Below the pieces are notes generated by a model. The model did not search any database. It worked only from the letters and a program-made list of their open reading frames with translations, and was not told where the DNA came from. A stretch of 33,611 nucleotides of DNA from Gemmatimonadota bacterium (GTDB lineage Bacteria > Gemmatimonadota > Gemmatimonadetes > Gemmatimonadales > GWC2-71-9): NCBI GenBank assembly GCA_003220935.1, contig QHTT01000080.1:1-33611 (forward strand), in the 5' to 3' direction. Position 1 is the first letter of the stretch. The number at the start of each line of letters is the position of its first letter. The position numbers were made by a program, and so were the translations under genes. Below are positions 16,446-25,540 of this stretch, in pieces.

Positions 16446-18602
16446 ATGAGCCAACCCGAAACGCGCCGCCCACTCCTTCCCGAACGCATTAGCGGACTCG
16501 CCGCCGTCGCGACCAACCTCTCGTGGAGCTGGAGTCGCGATGCCCGAGCGCTGTTCCGGATGCTCGACGGAGCGCTTTGGCACCTCACGCGCCACAACCC
16601 GATCGAGCTGCTGCGCCGGGTGGATCCGGCGCGGCTGGCGGCTTGTGCGCAGGACCCCGCCTTCCTGGAGCGCTACGACGCGCTCATCGCGTGGAACGGA
16701 TGGGTCGCCGACACGCACGATACCTGGTTCGAGACGACCTATCCGGACCTCGCGCAGCGGACAATCGCTTACTTCTGTGCCGAGTTCGGGCTGCACGCCT
16801 CGGTGCCGATCTACTCGGGGGGCCTCGGCGTTCTCGCGGGAGACCATTGTAAGACGGCGTCCGACCTGGGCGTGCCGCTCCTCGGCGTGGGGTTGTTCTA
16901 TATCAAAGGTTACTCCGATCAGCGGCTCAGGCTCGACGGGTGGCAGGAGGACGCGGAGGAGCGGTTCGACCTGGCCGCAACGCCGCTCGAGCCGGTGCGC
17001 GGGCCGCACGGCGATCCCTGCCTCGCCACAGTGCGTATGTCCGGGCGTGCGGTGAGCATCGGGGCGTGGCGAGTCATGGTGGGCCGGGTGCCGATTTTTC
17101 TGTTGGACACCGACCACGAGCAGAACGACCCCGCCGATCGCCAACTGTGCCACCGGCTTTACGCCGGTGGGCCCGACCTGCGACTCCGCCAGGAATGGAT
17201 CTTGGGAGTCGGGGGCGTGCGGGTGTTGCGTACCTTAGGATACGACCCCGCCGTGTGGCACGCGAACGAAGGACACGCCGCCTTTATGCTGGTCGAGCGG
17301 GTGCGTGAGCTCGTGGCGAGTGGGGTTTCGTTTGCGGACGCGGTTCGTCGGGTGCGCGCGGCCAGCGTATTCACGACCCATACGCCCGTGCCGGCGGGGC
17401 ACGACACCTTCTCCCCCGAGCAGGTGGAGCAGTGCACGGGTCCCGTGTGGCAGGAGATGGGGGTGAGACGGGAAGACGTGTTCCGCCTCGGCCATCACCC
17501 GGCGCTCGACCACGACCGCTTTCACATGTCGGTCGCCGCGATCCGCCTCTCGGCGCGGGTGAAGGCGGTATCGCGGCGTCACGGCGAGGAGTCCCGCCGC
17601 ATCTGGGCCCCGCTTTGGCCGGACCGCGAGGCCGCGCGGGTGCCGATCACGGACATCACCAACGGCGTCCATGTCGCGACGTGGATGGCGAACCGGGTGG
17701 TGGCCCTGCTCGAGTCCCATCTCGGTGCCGACTGGTGGCAGCACGTGGACGACCCGGCCGTGTGGGCCAGGATGCTCAAGCTGGATGACTTCGCGCTCTG
17801 GGCGGTGCACAACGAGCTCAAGTCCCATCTGATGCGGAGCATCCGGGAACAGGCGCGGCGGCGTTGGGCGGACCAGTGGAAAGAGGCCTTGCACCTCGTA
17901 GGCGCGGGGACGCTGCTCGATCATCACGCCCTGACCATCGGCTTCGGCCGCCGGTTTGCGACCTACAAGCGGGCCGACCTGATCTTCCGCGATCCTCACC
18001 GGCTGCAGCGCTTGCTCGTCAACCCCTGGCGCCCGGTGCAGATCGTGTTCGCCGGCAAAGCGCATCCGGGCGACGAGCCCGGGAAGCAGGTGCTCCAGCG
18101 CGTCTATGCGCACACCCGGGAAGCGCGGTTCGAGGGGCGAATCGCCTTCATCGAGGACTACGACATGCACCTCGGCCACAATCTGGTGCAGGGCGTCGAC
18201 CTCTGGCTCAACCTGCCGCGGCCGCCCCTCGAGGCGTGCGGCACCAGTGGCATGAAGGCGGCTTTGAACGGCGTGCCGCAGCTCAGCACGCTGGACGGGT
18301 GGTGGGCCGAGGGTTACGATGGGTCGAACGGCTGGGCGATCCCGGGCGTGCCGGAGGGAGCGGACGCCGACGCGGCCGACGCTGAGCAGTTGTATCGCCT
18401 GCTGGAGGACGAGGTGGTCCCGCTGTTCTACACCCGGGATGCACGCGACGTCCCGCTCGGCTGGATGGAAAAAATGAAGCACGCGCTGTGCGTCGCGGGC
18501 CAGCGTTTCAGTGCCAGGCGCATGTTGCGGCAGTACGTGACGGAACATTACGTGCCGGCGATCAGGGGTCAGCTGCCGGGCGACGATCCTCCGACCGCCT
18601 GA
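16446..18602 (+). CDS. glgP: Alpha-glucan (glycogen) phosphorylase, GT35
   Basis: This 718-residue PLP enzyme releases glucose-1-phosphate from glycogen. The N-terminal DUF3417-type domain (ISGLAAVATNLSWSWSRDARALFRMLD) leads into the GT35 core. FCAEFGLHASVPIYSGGLGVLAGDH is followed by ITNGVHVATW, GRRFATYKRADLIFRD and the PLP-lysine motif GTSGMKAALNGVPQLSTLDGWW near residue 600. It is the shorter bacterial/archaeal type rather than the longer E. coli MalP/GlgP form. It is first gene of the 10-kb glycogen operon. The upstream bases CGCTTAACTTG could be a -10 region, but no convincing -35 is seen. There is no GGAACC-N16-CATT site. Confidence 0.95.
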   Translation: MSQPETRRPLLPERISGLAAVATNLSWSWSRDARALFRMLDGALWHLTRHNPIELLRRVDPARLAACAQDPAFLERYDALIAWNGWVADTHDTWFETTYPDLAQRTIAYFCAEFGLHASVPIYSGGLGVLAGDHCKTASDLGVPLLGVGLFYIKGYSDQRLRLDGWQEDAEERFDLAATPLEPVRGPHGDPCLATVRMSGRAVSIGAWRVMVGRVPIFLLDTDHEQNDPADRQLCHRLYAGGPDLRLRQEWILGVGGVRVLRTLGYDPAVWHANEGHAAFMLVERVRELVASGVSFADAVRRVRAASVFTTHTPVPAGHDTFSPEQVEQCTGPVWQEMGVRREDVFRLGHHPALDHDRFHMSVAAIRLSARVKAVSRRHGEESRRIWAPLWPDREAARVPITDITNGVHVATWMANRVVALLESHLGADWWQHVDDPAVWARMLKLDDFALWAVHNELKSHLMRSIREQARRRWADQWKEALHLVGAGTLLDHHALTIGFGRRFATYKRADLIFRDPHRLQRLLVNPWRPVQIVFAGKAHPGDEPGKQVLQRVYAHTREARFEGRIAFIEDYDMHLGHNLVQGVDLWLNLPRPPLEACGTSGMKAALNGVPQLSTLDGWWAEGYDGSNGWAIPGVPEGADADAADAEQLYRLLEDEVVPLFYTRDARDVPLGWMEKMKHALCVAGQRFSARRMLRQYVTEHYVPAIRGQLPGDDPPTA

Positions 18603-20185
18603 ACGGGGCCCGTCAAACTCGAAGGGAGCAGCTCACGAGCATCCGAGCGCCGAAGCCTGTCCGCGCGAGAGCGAGGGCCCGCCCCAAGGTCGGCCCCGTC
18701 GCCGCGCCGCGTCCGCCCGCACCGGCGGCGGAGCGCATCGGCGTGGTCCACCTGACGGCGGAGTACTGGCCGTTCGCGCGCACCGGCGGGTTGGGAGAGG
18801 CGGTGAGCGGCTTGGCGAGTTTCCAGGCCGCCGCCGGCATGCCCACGACGGTGGTGCTGCCGCTGTACCGCCAGGTGCGGGAGACCGCGCCGACGCTGGA
18901 ACGAGCGGGGCCGCCGTTCACCGTCGCGCTCGGCGGGCGGACGGAGACTGCATGGCTGTACCGCGTGCAGGACGGCGGCGGGGGCGGGCCCCAGGTCTTC
19001 TTCATCGAGCACCCCGACTTCTTCGATCGGGCGGGGATCTACGGCGACGACGCCGGGGACTATCCGGACAACGCGTTGCGGTTCGCCTTCTTTTGCGCGG
19101 CGGCGCTGACCGTATTGCCCCAGATCGCGCCGGAGGCGCAGGTGCTGCACGCGCACGACTGGCACACCGGTCTGGCGCCGGTGTACCTGCGCACCGTGTT
19201 CGCCGGCGAGCCGCTGCACCGCCGGTTGGGCACGGTGCTGTCGGTGCACAACGCCGGATTCCAAGGGCATTTTCCTCCCGAGACGATGGCCGCGCTCGGC
19301 CTACCCGGTGAGCTGTACAACCCGCAGGTGTTCGAGTGGTACGGCCGGATGAACATTCTCAAGGGTGGCCTGACGTTCTCAGACCTGGCCGTCACCGTCA
19401 GTCCGACCCATGCGCGAGAGCTGCTGACGCCGGAAGGGGGGTTCGGCCTGCAGGAGAAGTTCACCGAGCTGGGAGACCGCGTGGTGGGGATCCTCAATGG
19501 GATCGATCCGCGACTGTGGAATCCCGCAACGGACCCCCACATCACGGCGACTTACTCGATCGATGAGCTCGCGGGCAAGCGGCGCTGCAAGGCGGCGCTG
19601 CAGCGGGCCTACGGTTTGCCGCAGCGCGCTCACACTCCGCTCTTTGGCATGAGCGCGCGCCTCGTATCGCAGAAGGGGCTCGACCTCGTGCTGGGAGCGG
19701 ATCTGCTGGGGAAAACGGACGCGCAGTTCATCTTCCTCGGCGCGGGAGAGCACCGCTACCACGCGGCGCTGACCGAGCTCGCCGCCGCGGCCCCCGATCG
19801 GGTGGCGGTCGAGTTCGCCTTCACGGATCACCTCGAGCACGGGCTGCTCGCGGGGGCGGATCTGCTGCTGATGCCGTCCCTGTACGAGCCGTGCGGGCTC
19901 ACGCAGATGCGGGCGCAGCGCTACGGCACGATCCCCGTCGCTCGCCGGGTGGGCGGCCTGCTCGACAGCATCGTCGACGGGGAGACGGGAGTGCTGTTCG
20001 CCGAGTACACCTCCGCGGCGCTCGAGCAGGCGGTGACGCGGGCGCTGGACTGCTATCGGGACCGGACCGCGTGGCGCAAGATCATGCACCAGGTGATGGC
20101 GCTCGCGTTCGGCTGGGAGGGCTCGGGCTCCCGCTACCTGGACGTTTATCGGCGCGCGCTGGCCACGCGCTCGACCGCCGGCTGA
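18488..20185 (+). CDS. glgA: Glycogen synthase, GT5
   Basis: It transfers glucose from a nucleotide sugar onto growing alpha-1,4-glucan. The recognisable protein starts RIGVVHLTAEYWPFARTGGLGEAVSGL (sugar-binding KTGGL-like loop, here RTGGL) at about nucleotide 18740. It continues with HAHDWHTGLAPVYLR, VLSVHNAGFQGHFP, GILNGIDPRLWNP, GMSARLVSQKGLDLVL and the C-terminal PSLYEPCGLTQMRAQRYGTIPVARRVGGLLDSI. The start is a problem: the only canonical in-frame start before the conserved region is GTG 18488, deep inside glgP. An AAGGGAG ribosome-like site at 18622-18628 precedes in-frame ACG 18635 and ATC 18641, and CTG 18599 overlaps the glgP stop as CTGA. I give the canonical start but suspect a later one. 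The Arg/Pro/Ala-rich N-terminal tail is probably disordered. Confidence 0.9.
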   Translation: MRRGPAFQCQAHVAAVRDGTLRAGDQGSAAGRRSSDRLNGARQTRREQLTSIRAPKPVRARARARPKVGPVAAPRPPAPAAERIGVVHLTAEYWPFARTGGLGEAVSGLASFQAAAGMPTTVVLPLYRQVRETAPTLERAGPPFTVALGGRTETAWLYRVQDGGGGGPQVFFIEHPDFFDRAGIYGDDAGDYPDNALRFAFFCAAALTVLPQIAPEAQVLHAHDWHTGLAPVYLRTVFAGEPLHRRLGTVLSVHNAGFQGHFPPETMAALGLPGELYNPQVFEWYGRMNILKGGLTFSDLAVTVSPTHARELLTPEGGFGLQEKFTELGDRVVGILNGIDPRLWNPATDPHITATYSIDELAGKRRCKAALQRAYGLPQRAHTPLFGMSARLVSQKGLDLVLGADLLGKTDAQFIFLGAGEHRYHAALTELAAAAPDRVAVEFAFTDHLEHGLLAGADLLLMPSLYEPCGLTQMRAQRYGTIPVARRVGGLLDSIVDGETGVLFAEYTSAALEQAVTRALDCYRDRTAWRKIMHQVMALAFGWEGSGSRYLDVYRRALATRSTAG

Positions 20186-20195
20186 CCGTCGGGAG

Positions 20196-21863
20196 ATGGA
20201 TTTCGTTCTCGCGCTGCACAGCCATTTGCCGTATGTGCTGAATCACGGGCGGTGGCCGCACGGCAGTGACTGGCTGTGCGAAGCCGCGCTCGACAGCTAC
20301 CTCCCCCTGCTCGAGCAGCTGCAGGAACTCGCGGCTCCCCCCCATGGCACCCGCGCGCCGGTGACGATCGGCTTTACGCCGGTGCTCGCGAACCAGCTCG
20401 CGAGCCCGGCGTTCGCGCAGGAGCTCGAAGCGTTCTTCGACCAACGCGAGGCCGTTTGCCGGGAAGCCCCTGCGGCGCTAGCCGCGACCGGCGATGGGGC
20501 GCTTCTGCCCCTCGTCGACTACTGGAAGGCGCGGCTGAGCCGCCTGCGGAAGCTATTTCAGGCGGTGGACCGCGACATCGTGGCCGCGTTCCGCCGGCTG
20601 CAGGACGATGGGCATCTGGAGATCATCGGCTCGGCGGCGACGCACGGCTATCTCCCGCTGCTCGCCCGCGACGAGAGCGTGCAGCTGCAGCTCACCGTAG
20701 GGCGGCGCGAACACCGGCGGCTGTTCGGCCGGGATCCGGTGGGCTGCTGGCTGCCGGAGTGCGCCTATCGGCCGCGGGCCGGCAAACGGCGCGCCATCGA
20801 GGACCATCTGGCGGCTGCCGGTTTCCGATATTTCTTCACCGACGCGCATCTCGCCCGGGCCGGCACACCGCTCGGGATGTACTCCGAGATCCCGTTGGGC
20901 GCGGAGCGGTTCGACGCGGAGCGGCACGAGGCCGCGTCGAAACCCGCAGCCGCGGCGGTTCGGTCGCCCTACCAGGCCTATCGGGTGACGCCGCCTCGGG
21001 CGAAGCGCAGCGTGGCCACCTTGGTGCGGGATCCCCGCTCCTCGATGCAAGTCTGGAGCCGCCACCAGGGCTACCCCGGCGACGAGTGGTACCTCGAGTT
21101 CCACAAGATACGCTGGCCCGGCGGTCTCAAGCTGTGGCGGGTGACGGGACCCGACGTCGATCTGGGCGCGAAGCGCGCGTACGATCCAGCGGCCGCGCGC
21201 GGCCGGGCGGGAGACCATGCGCGCCACTTCGCGCACCTGCTCGGCGAAATCGCGGCGGAGCCCGCAGCGGGAGGGGCGAAGGACGGAGGCGTCGTCGTCG
21301 CACCGTTCGACACGGAGCTGTTCGGTCACTGGTGGTTCGAGGGCGTGGATTTCCTGGCTGCAGTGTACCGCGAGCTGCGCTACCATCCCCGCATCCGCGC
21401 GGCGACGGGCTCGCAGCACCTGGCGGATCATCCACCGCGCGCGGCGCTGCGTCTCGCGGAAGGCTCGTGGGGCGTGAACGGCGATCACACGATGTGGCTC
21501 AATGACCGCACGGCGTGGACATGGCCGCGCCTCCGCGCGCTGGAGGGCGCCTTCTGGAAGGCGGCCCCAGCGGCGCTCGCGTCCCGCGACGCCCGTCCGG
21601 TGCTGGCGCAGGCGGCGCGCGAACTGCTCCTCGCCCAGGCCTCCGACTGGCAGTTCATGATCTCCACCGGCGCAGTGCCGGACTATGCGGAGCGCCGCTT
21701 CAAGCTGCACTGTGACGACGCCGAGCGGCTGATCGCCGCCCTGACGTCCGGCTCGTCGGGCGACACGGGGACGCGGGGCGTCGCACTGGCGGTGGAGCTG
21801 GAGCGCCGCGACGGGCTGTTCCCGAATGTCCTAGACGCCGTTGCTGAGGTGCTGGGCGATTGA
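20196..21863 (+). CDS. GH57 1,4-alpha-glucan branching enzyme
   Basis: This 555-residue enzyme has the GH57 (beta/alpha)7 barrel plus the C-terminal helical domain (DUF1957) typical of the Thermus/Thermococcus branching enzymes. It opens MDFVLALHSHLPYVLNHGRWPHGSDWLCEAA. The nucleophile Glu is in CWLPECAYRPRAG (near residue 185) and the acid/base Asp in PFDTELFGHWWFEG. The C-terminal WGVNGDHTMWLND and SDWQFMISTGAVPDYAERRF are shared with that group. It makes alpha-1,6 branches on the polymer built by GlgA, ten bases upstream. A GGGAG directly abuts ATG 20196, which is unusually close. No GH13 GlgB is present in the window. Confidence 0.93.
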   Translation: MDFVLALHSHLPYVLNHGRWPHGSDWLCEAALDSYLPLLEQLQELAAPPHGTRAPVTIGFTPVLANQLASPAFAQELEAFFDQREAVCREAPAALAATGDGALLPLVDYWKARLSRLRKLFQAVDRDIVAAFRRLQDDGHLEIIGSAATHGYLPLLARDESVQLQLTVGRREHRRLFGRDPVGCWLPECAYRPRAGKRRAIEDHLAAAGFRYFFTDAHLARAGTPLGMYSEIPLGAERFDAERHEAASKPAAAAVRSPYQAYRVTPPRAKRSVATLVRDPRSSMQVWSRHQGYPGDEWYLEFHKIRWPGGLKLWRVTGPDVDLGAKRAYDPAAARGRAGDHARHFAHLLGEIAAEPAAGGAKDGGVVVAPFDTELFGHWWFEGVDFLAAVYRELRYHPRIRAATGSQHLADHPPRAALRLAEGSWGVNGDHTMWLNDRTAWTWPRLRALEGAFWKAAPAALASRDARPVLAQAARELLLAQASDWQFMISTGAVPDYAERRFKLHCDDAERLIAALTSGSSGDTGTRGVALAVELERRDGLFPNVLDAVAEVLGD

Positions 21864-23617
21864 GCGTGCGGTCGGTCGTCATCCACGGGCACTTCTACCA
21901 GCCGCCGCGCGAGGACCCCTGGCTCAACGAGGTCGCCGCCGAGCCGCCCGCGGCGCCGTACCACGACTGGAACCAGCGTATCGAGCAGGAGTGCTACCGC
22001 GCGGTCGTCGCGGCGCGGCTGTATGCCCCCGACGGCAGGATCACGCAGATCGTCAATACCTTGGCCTCCATCAGCTTCAACTTCGGCCCGACGCTGCTCG
22101 AGTGGCTGGAGCGGCAGACGCCGTCGACTTATGCCGCCGTGCTCGACGCCGACCGGCAGAGCCGCGAGCGGCATGGCGGGCACGGCAACGCGATCGCCAT
22201 GCCTTACCACCACGCGATCCTGCCGCTCTCGTCCCGCCGCGACAAAGTCACCGAAGTGCGCTGGGGGATCGCGGATTTTCGGCGCCGCTTCGGACGCGAC
22301 CCCGAGGGCATGTGGCTTCCCGAGACGGCAGTCGATGCCGAGACCCTGGATGTCCTCGCGGCCGAGGGGATCCGCTTCACCATCCTCGCCCCGCATCAGG
22401 TGGAGCACGCCCCGCCGGGCGGGCTCCCCGGGTGCTACCGCACGCCGGGCGGCCGGTCGATCGCGCTGTTCGTGTACGACGGCCCCATCTCTCACGACGT
22501 TGCGTTCGGACCGCTGCTCAAGGACGCCGCAGCGTGGGCGGAGCGGCTGCTCGCGCAGGCGAAAGGCAAGAGCGAGCCCCGGCTCGTAGCGGTGGCGACC
22601 GACGGCGAGACGTACGGCCACCACCACCGCTTCGGTGAGGTGGCGCTCGCCTGGCTGCTGCGGGAGTTCGAGCGGCGCAGCGGCGTGCGGGTCGAGAACT
22701 TCGCCGCCTTTCTGGCGCGCCACCCGCCGCGCCACGACGTGGCGCTCGTGGCGCCCACCTCGTGGAGCTGCGCGCACGGGGTGGAGCGCTGGCGTGCGGA
22801 CTGCGGCTGCCGCATGGCGCCGGAGCGGCCGACGCAGCAACGCTGGCGGGCGCCGCTGCGCGCGGCGCTCGACTGGCTCGCCGGGGAGCTGCACCCGCGC
22901 TTCGAGCGTGAGGGCACCGAGCTGTTCACCGATCCGTGGGCCGCCCGTGACGCCTATGGCGCCGTCGTCAGCTCGGACGAGGCGGCCATCGCGCGATTTG
23001 TGGCGGCGCAGATGCGCCGACCTGACGACGCGGCGCGCCGGGCCCGGGCTCGGGAGCTGCTCGACCTCGAGCGCAACGCCCTCCGGATGTTCACGTCCTG
23101 CGGCTGGTTTTTCGACGACATCGCCGGGCTCGAATCGGTGCAGATCCTCCGGTACGCGGCGCGCGCGATCGAGCTGGCCGGCGCGGACGCGCCGCGGCTC
23201 GAAGCGGGAGTGCTCGGCCGGCTCGCGCGCGCGGAGGCGAACGAGCCCGGAGCGGGGACCGGGCGCGACGTCTATTTGAGCCGGGTCAAGCGGCGGGTGC
23301 CGGCGGAGGCAGCGTCACGCCCGGACTCCGGGGGACCGGGCGGGGACGCGGCCCGAGAGCTGCTCCGAGCAGTGACGCTGCTCGAGCACGATCGCTCGCC
23401 TCGAGCGATCGCCGTCGTCGCAGAACTGGCCGAACGCGTGCAGCGCGACGGCAGTCCGGTTCCATTCGATGCGCAGACGGCCTTCTACCGGATCCGCGCC
23501 GCGTCTCCGCCCGACTGGGCGGCGCAGCTCGCGCCTGTGGCCTGGCGGCTGGGCTTCGCACACGGGGATGGCGCAGCGAAGGGGGAGGGGGAGGACGGGG
23601 AGGGGGGGGACCACTAG
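21860..23617 (+). CDS. GH57-like protein with DUF3536 (putative alpha-glucan-active enzyme)
   Basis: This 585-residue protein starts VVIHGHFYQPPREDPW, the GH57 HxHxxP region, and ends in a DUF3536-type helical domain (FTSCGWFFDDIAGLESVQILRYAARAI). Candidate catalytic residues are Glu in MWLPETAVDAETLD and Asp in VAVATDGETYGHHH. The DUF3536 branch has no well-characterised activity that I can name, so it is called only glucan-active. It starts with TTG 21860, overlapping the previous TGA (TTGA); GTG 21866 is an alternative. The last 15 or so codons are a G-rich run encoding EGEDGEG, which also supplies the ribosome site of the next gene. Confidence 0.85.
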   Translation: MSVRSVVIHGHFYQPPREDPWLNEVAAEPPAAPYHDWNQRIEQECYRAVVAARLYAPDGRITQIVNTLASISFNFGPTLLEWLERQTPSTYAAVLDADRQSRERHGGHGNAIAMPYHHAILPLSSRRDKVTEVRWGIADFRRRFGRDPEGMWLPETAVDAETLDVLAAEGIRFTILAPHQVEHAPPGGLPGCYRTPGGRSIALFVYDGPISHDVAFGPLLKDAAAWAERLLAQAKGKSEPRLVAVATDGETYGHHHRFGEVALAWLLREFERRSGVRVENFAAFLARHPPRHDVALVAPTSWSCAHGVERWRADCGCRMAPERPTQQRWRAPLRAALDWLAGELHPRFEREGTELFTDPWAARDAYGAVVSSDEAAIARFVAAQMRRPDDAARRARARELLDLERNALRMFTSCGWFFDDIAGLESVQILRYAARAIELAGADAPRLEAGVLGRLARAEANEPGAGTGRDVYLSRVKRRVPAEAASRPDSGGPGGDAARELLRAVTLLEHDRSPRAIAVVAELAERVQRDGSPVPFDAQTAFYRIRAASPPDWAAQLAPVAWRLGFAHGDGAAKGEGEDGEGGDH

Positions 23618-25540
23618 CTGGGTTCGCTACGCTTCGCCTTCGGCGTCCATTTCCACCAACCGGTGGGCAACTTCGACCACGTGTTCGAGCAGCACGTGCG
23701 CGACGTGTACCGCCCGTTCCTGGAGCGGCTCGCGGAGCGGGAATTCTTCCCCATCGCCATCCACATGTCGGGTCCGCTGCTCGAGTGGCTCGAAGGCCAC
23801 GAATCCGCGTTGCTCGACCGGATCGCGCGGCTCGCCGTGGACGGGCGCTTGGAGCTGTTGCTCTCGGGGTTCTACGAGCCCGTGCTGGCGGCGCTGCCCC
23901 GGCTCGACCGGATCGAGCAGATCGACTGGATGCGCCAGGCGATCAAACGGCGCTTCGGAGTGGAAGCGAGCGGGCTCTGGTTGACGGAGCGCGTGTGGGA
24001 GCCGGAGCTGGCCGCGGATCTGGCGCAGGCGGGGGTGCGGTACGCGCTGGTGGACGATCGTCATTTCCTGGTCTCGGGATTCTCCGGCGATCGGCTGCAC
24101 GCCCCGTTCTGGACCGAGAGCGACGGCAAGCGCGTCGCGCTGTTCCCGATCGACGAGCGGCTGCGTTACCTGATTCCCTTCAAGCCGCCCGCGGACATCG
24201 TGGCGTACCTGCGGTCGCTGCGGGAGGGCGGGGCGCCCCTGGCCGTGTTCGTGGACGACGGCGAGAAGTTCGGCGGCTGGCCGGGCACCAAGGAGTGGGT
24301 ATACGATCGCGGCTGGCTCGCGCAGTTCCTCGAGGCGATGGACACGCTGGTCGCGGGTGGCGAGATCCGCCTGACCACGCTCGCCGCGGCGCTCGCCGAG
24401 GTACCGAGCGGCGGGCTCGCGTATCTGCCGACGGCTTCATACCGCGAGATGGAGGGCTGGGCGCTTCCGCCGGAGGCCGCCACCCGGCTCGCGCGGCTCG
24501 AGCGCGATCTCGGGCCCGAACGGCTCGCCGGCCCCGACGCGGCGCTGGTCCGGGGGGCGCACTGGCGCAATTTCTTCGTGCGCTATCCCGAGTCGAACCG
24601 GATGCACAAGAAGATGCAGGCCGTGTCCGCCCTGTGCCGACGCTGCGGCGACCCGGCGACAGCGCGCCAGGCGATCGGCCGCGCGCAATGCAACGACGCG
24701 TACTGGCACGGCGTGTTCGGAGGGCTGTACCTCCCGCACCTGCGCGAGGCCATCTGGCGCAACCTCGCGCTGGCCGAGGGCGAGCTGCGGCGCAGCGCCC
24801 CCCTCGAGGTCGAGCAGCTCGATCTCGACGGTGACGGGTTCGAGGAGATCTGGATCCATGCGGCGGCATTCTCCGCTCTCGTCAGCCCGCACCGTGGCGG
24901 CGCGATCGAGGAGTACACCCTGTTCGGCGCCGGGATCAACTACGCCGATGTGCTGACACGGCGGCGTGAGGCCTATCACGAGCTCGCGCTCGAGGGGGTC
25001 GAACAGGCGGACACGGGGCCGGGAGACGGGACGCCGAGCATTCACGACATCGAGAAGCGCGTGCGCCTCGACCAGCTGCCGCCCGTCGATCGCGATGCGC
25101 GCGCGCTATTCGTAGAACGCGTCCTCCCCGGAGCATTGACCCTGGACGTCTACGCGGGCGGCGATTACCAGCCGATTGTATCGTGGGCCGGCATCCCCGT
25201 TGCGGTCGATGTGCGTACGGTCGGCGCGGCCGTAGAGGTGACGTGCCGGGCGCCCCAGCTCGAGAAGCGAATCCGCTGCGACGCTGGCGGTGGGTTGACC
25301 GTCTCCTACCGGTGGGACGAGGCGGCCTTTCCTCAGGATGCGCTGTTCGCGCCGGAGGTCTCGCTCGCCAGGCCGCTCGAGTTGACGTGCGTGCCCACCG
25401 CCGACGTGTGGTCGTTTCCCGTCGCCACGGTGTCGAAGTCAGAGCGGGGGCTGGACGAGACGGTGCAGGGCCATTCGCTCACGCCGCGCTGGCCGGTGGG
25501 GCTGGCGGAAGCCCGGGTCGAGATCACTTGGAGCCGGTGA
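23618..25540 (+). CDS. GH57 4-alpha-glucanotransferase (DUF1925/DUF1926 type)
   Basis: From CTG 23618 this is 640 residues. GH57 region I is LRFAFGVHFHQPVGNFDHVFEQ. The nucleophile Glu is in GLWLTERVWEPEL and the acid/base Asp in VFVDDGEKFGGWPGTKEWVY. These correspond to Thermococcus litoralis 4-alpha-glucanotransferase. C-terminal beta-sandwich domains follow (HAAAFSALVSPHRGGAIEEYTLF). It remodels maltodextrins made when glycogen is shortened. The first canonical start is GTG 23663, but that would remove the essential HFHQP motif. The frame's only usable codon after the upstream TAG is CTG 23618, six to eight bases after a GGAGGGGGGGGA ribosome site. A CTG start is therefore the best reading. 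Confidence 0.92.
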   Translation: MGSLRFAFGVHFHQPVGNFDHVFEQHVRDVYRPFLERLAEREFFPIAIHMSGPLLEWLEGHESALLDRIARLAVDGRLELLLSGFYEPVLAALPRLDRIEQIDWMRQAIKRRFGVEASGLWLTERVWEPELAADLAQAGVRYALVDDRHFLVSGFSGDRLHAPFWTESDGKRVALFPIDERLRYLIPFKPPADIVAYLRSLREGGAPLAVFVDDGEKFGGWPGTKEWVYDRGWLAQFLEAMDTLVAGGEIRLTTLAAALAEVPSGGLAYLPTASYREMEGWALPPEAATRLARLERDLGPERLAGPDAALVRGAHWRNFFVRYPESNRMHKKMQAVSALCRRCGDPATARQAIGRAQCNDAYWHGVFGGLYLPHLREAIWRNLALAEGELRRSAPLEVEQLDLDGDGFEEIWIHAAAFSALVSPHRGGAIEEYTLFGAGINYADVLTRRREAYHELALEGVEQADTGPGDGTPSIHDIEKRVRLDQLPPVDRDARALFVERVLPGALTLDVYAGGDYQPIVSWAGIPVAVDVRTVGAAVEVTCRAPQLEKRIRCDAGGGLTVSYRWDEAAFPQDALFAPEVSLARPLELTCVPTADVWSFPVATVSKSERGLDETVQGHSLTPRWPVGLAEARVEITWSR

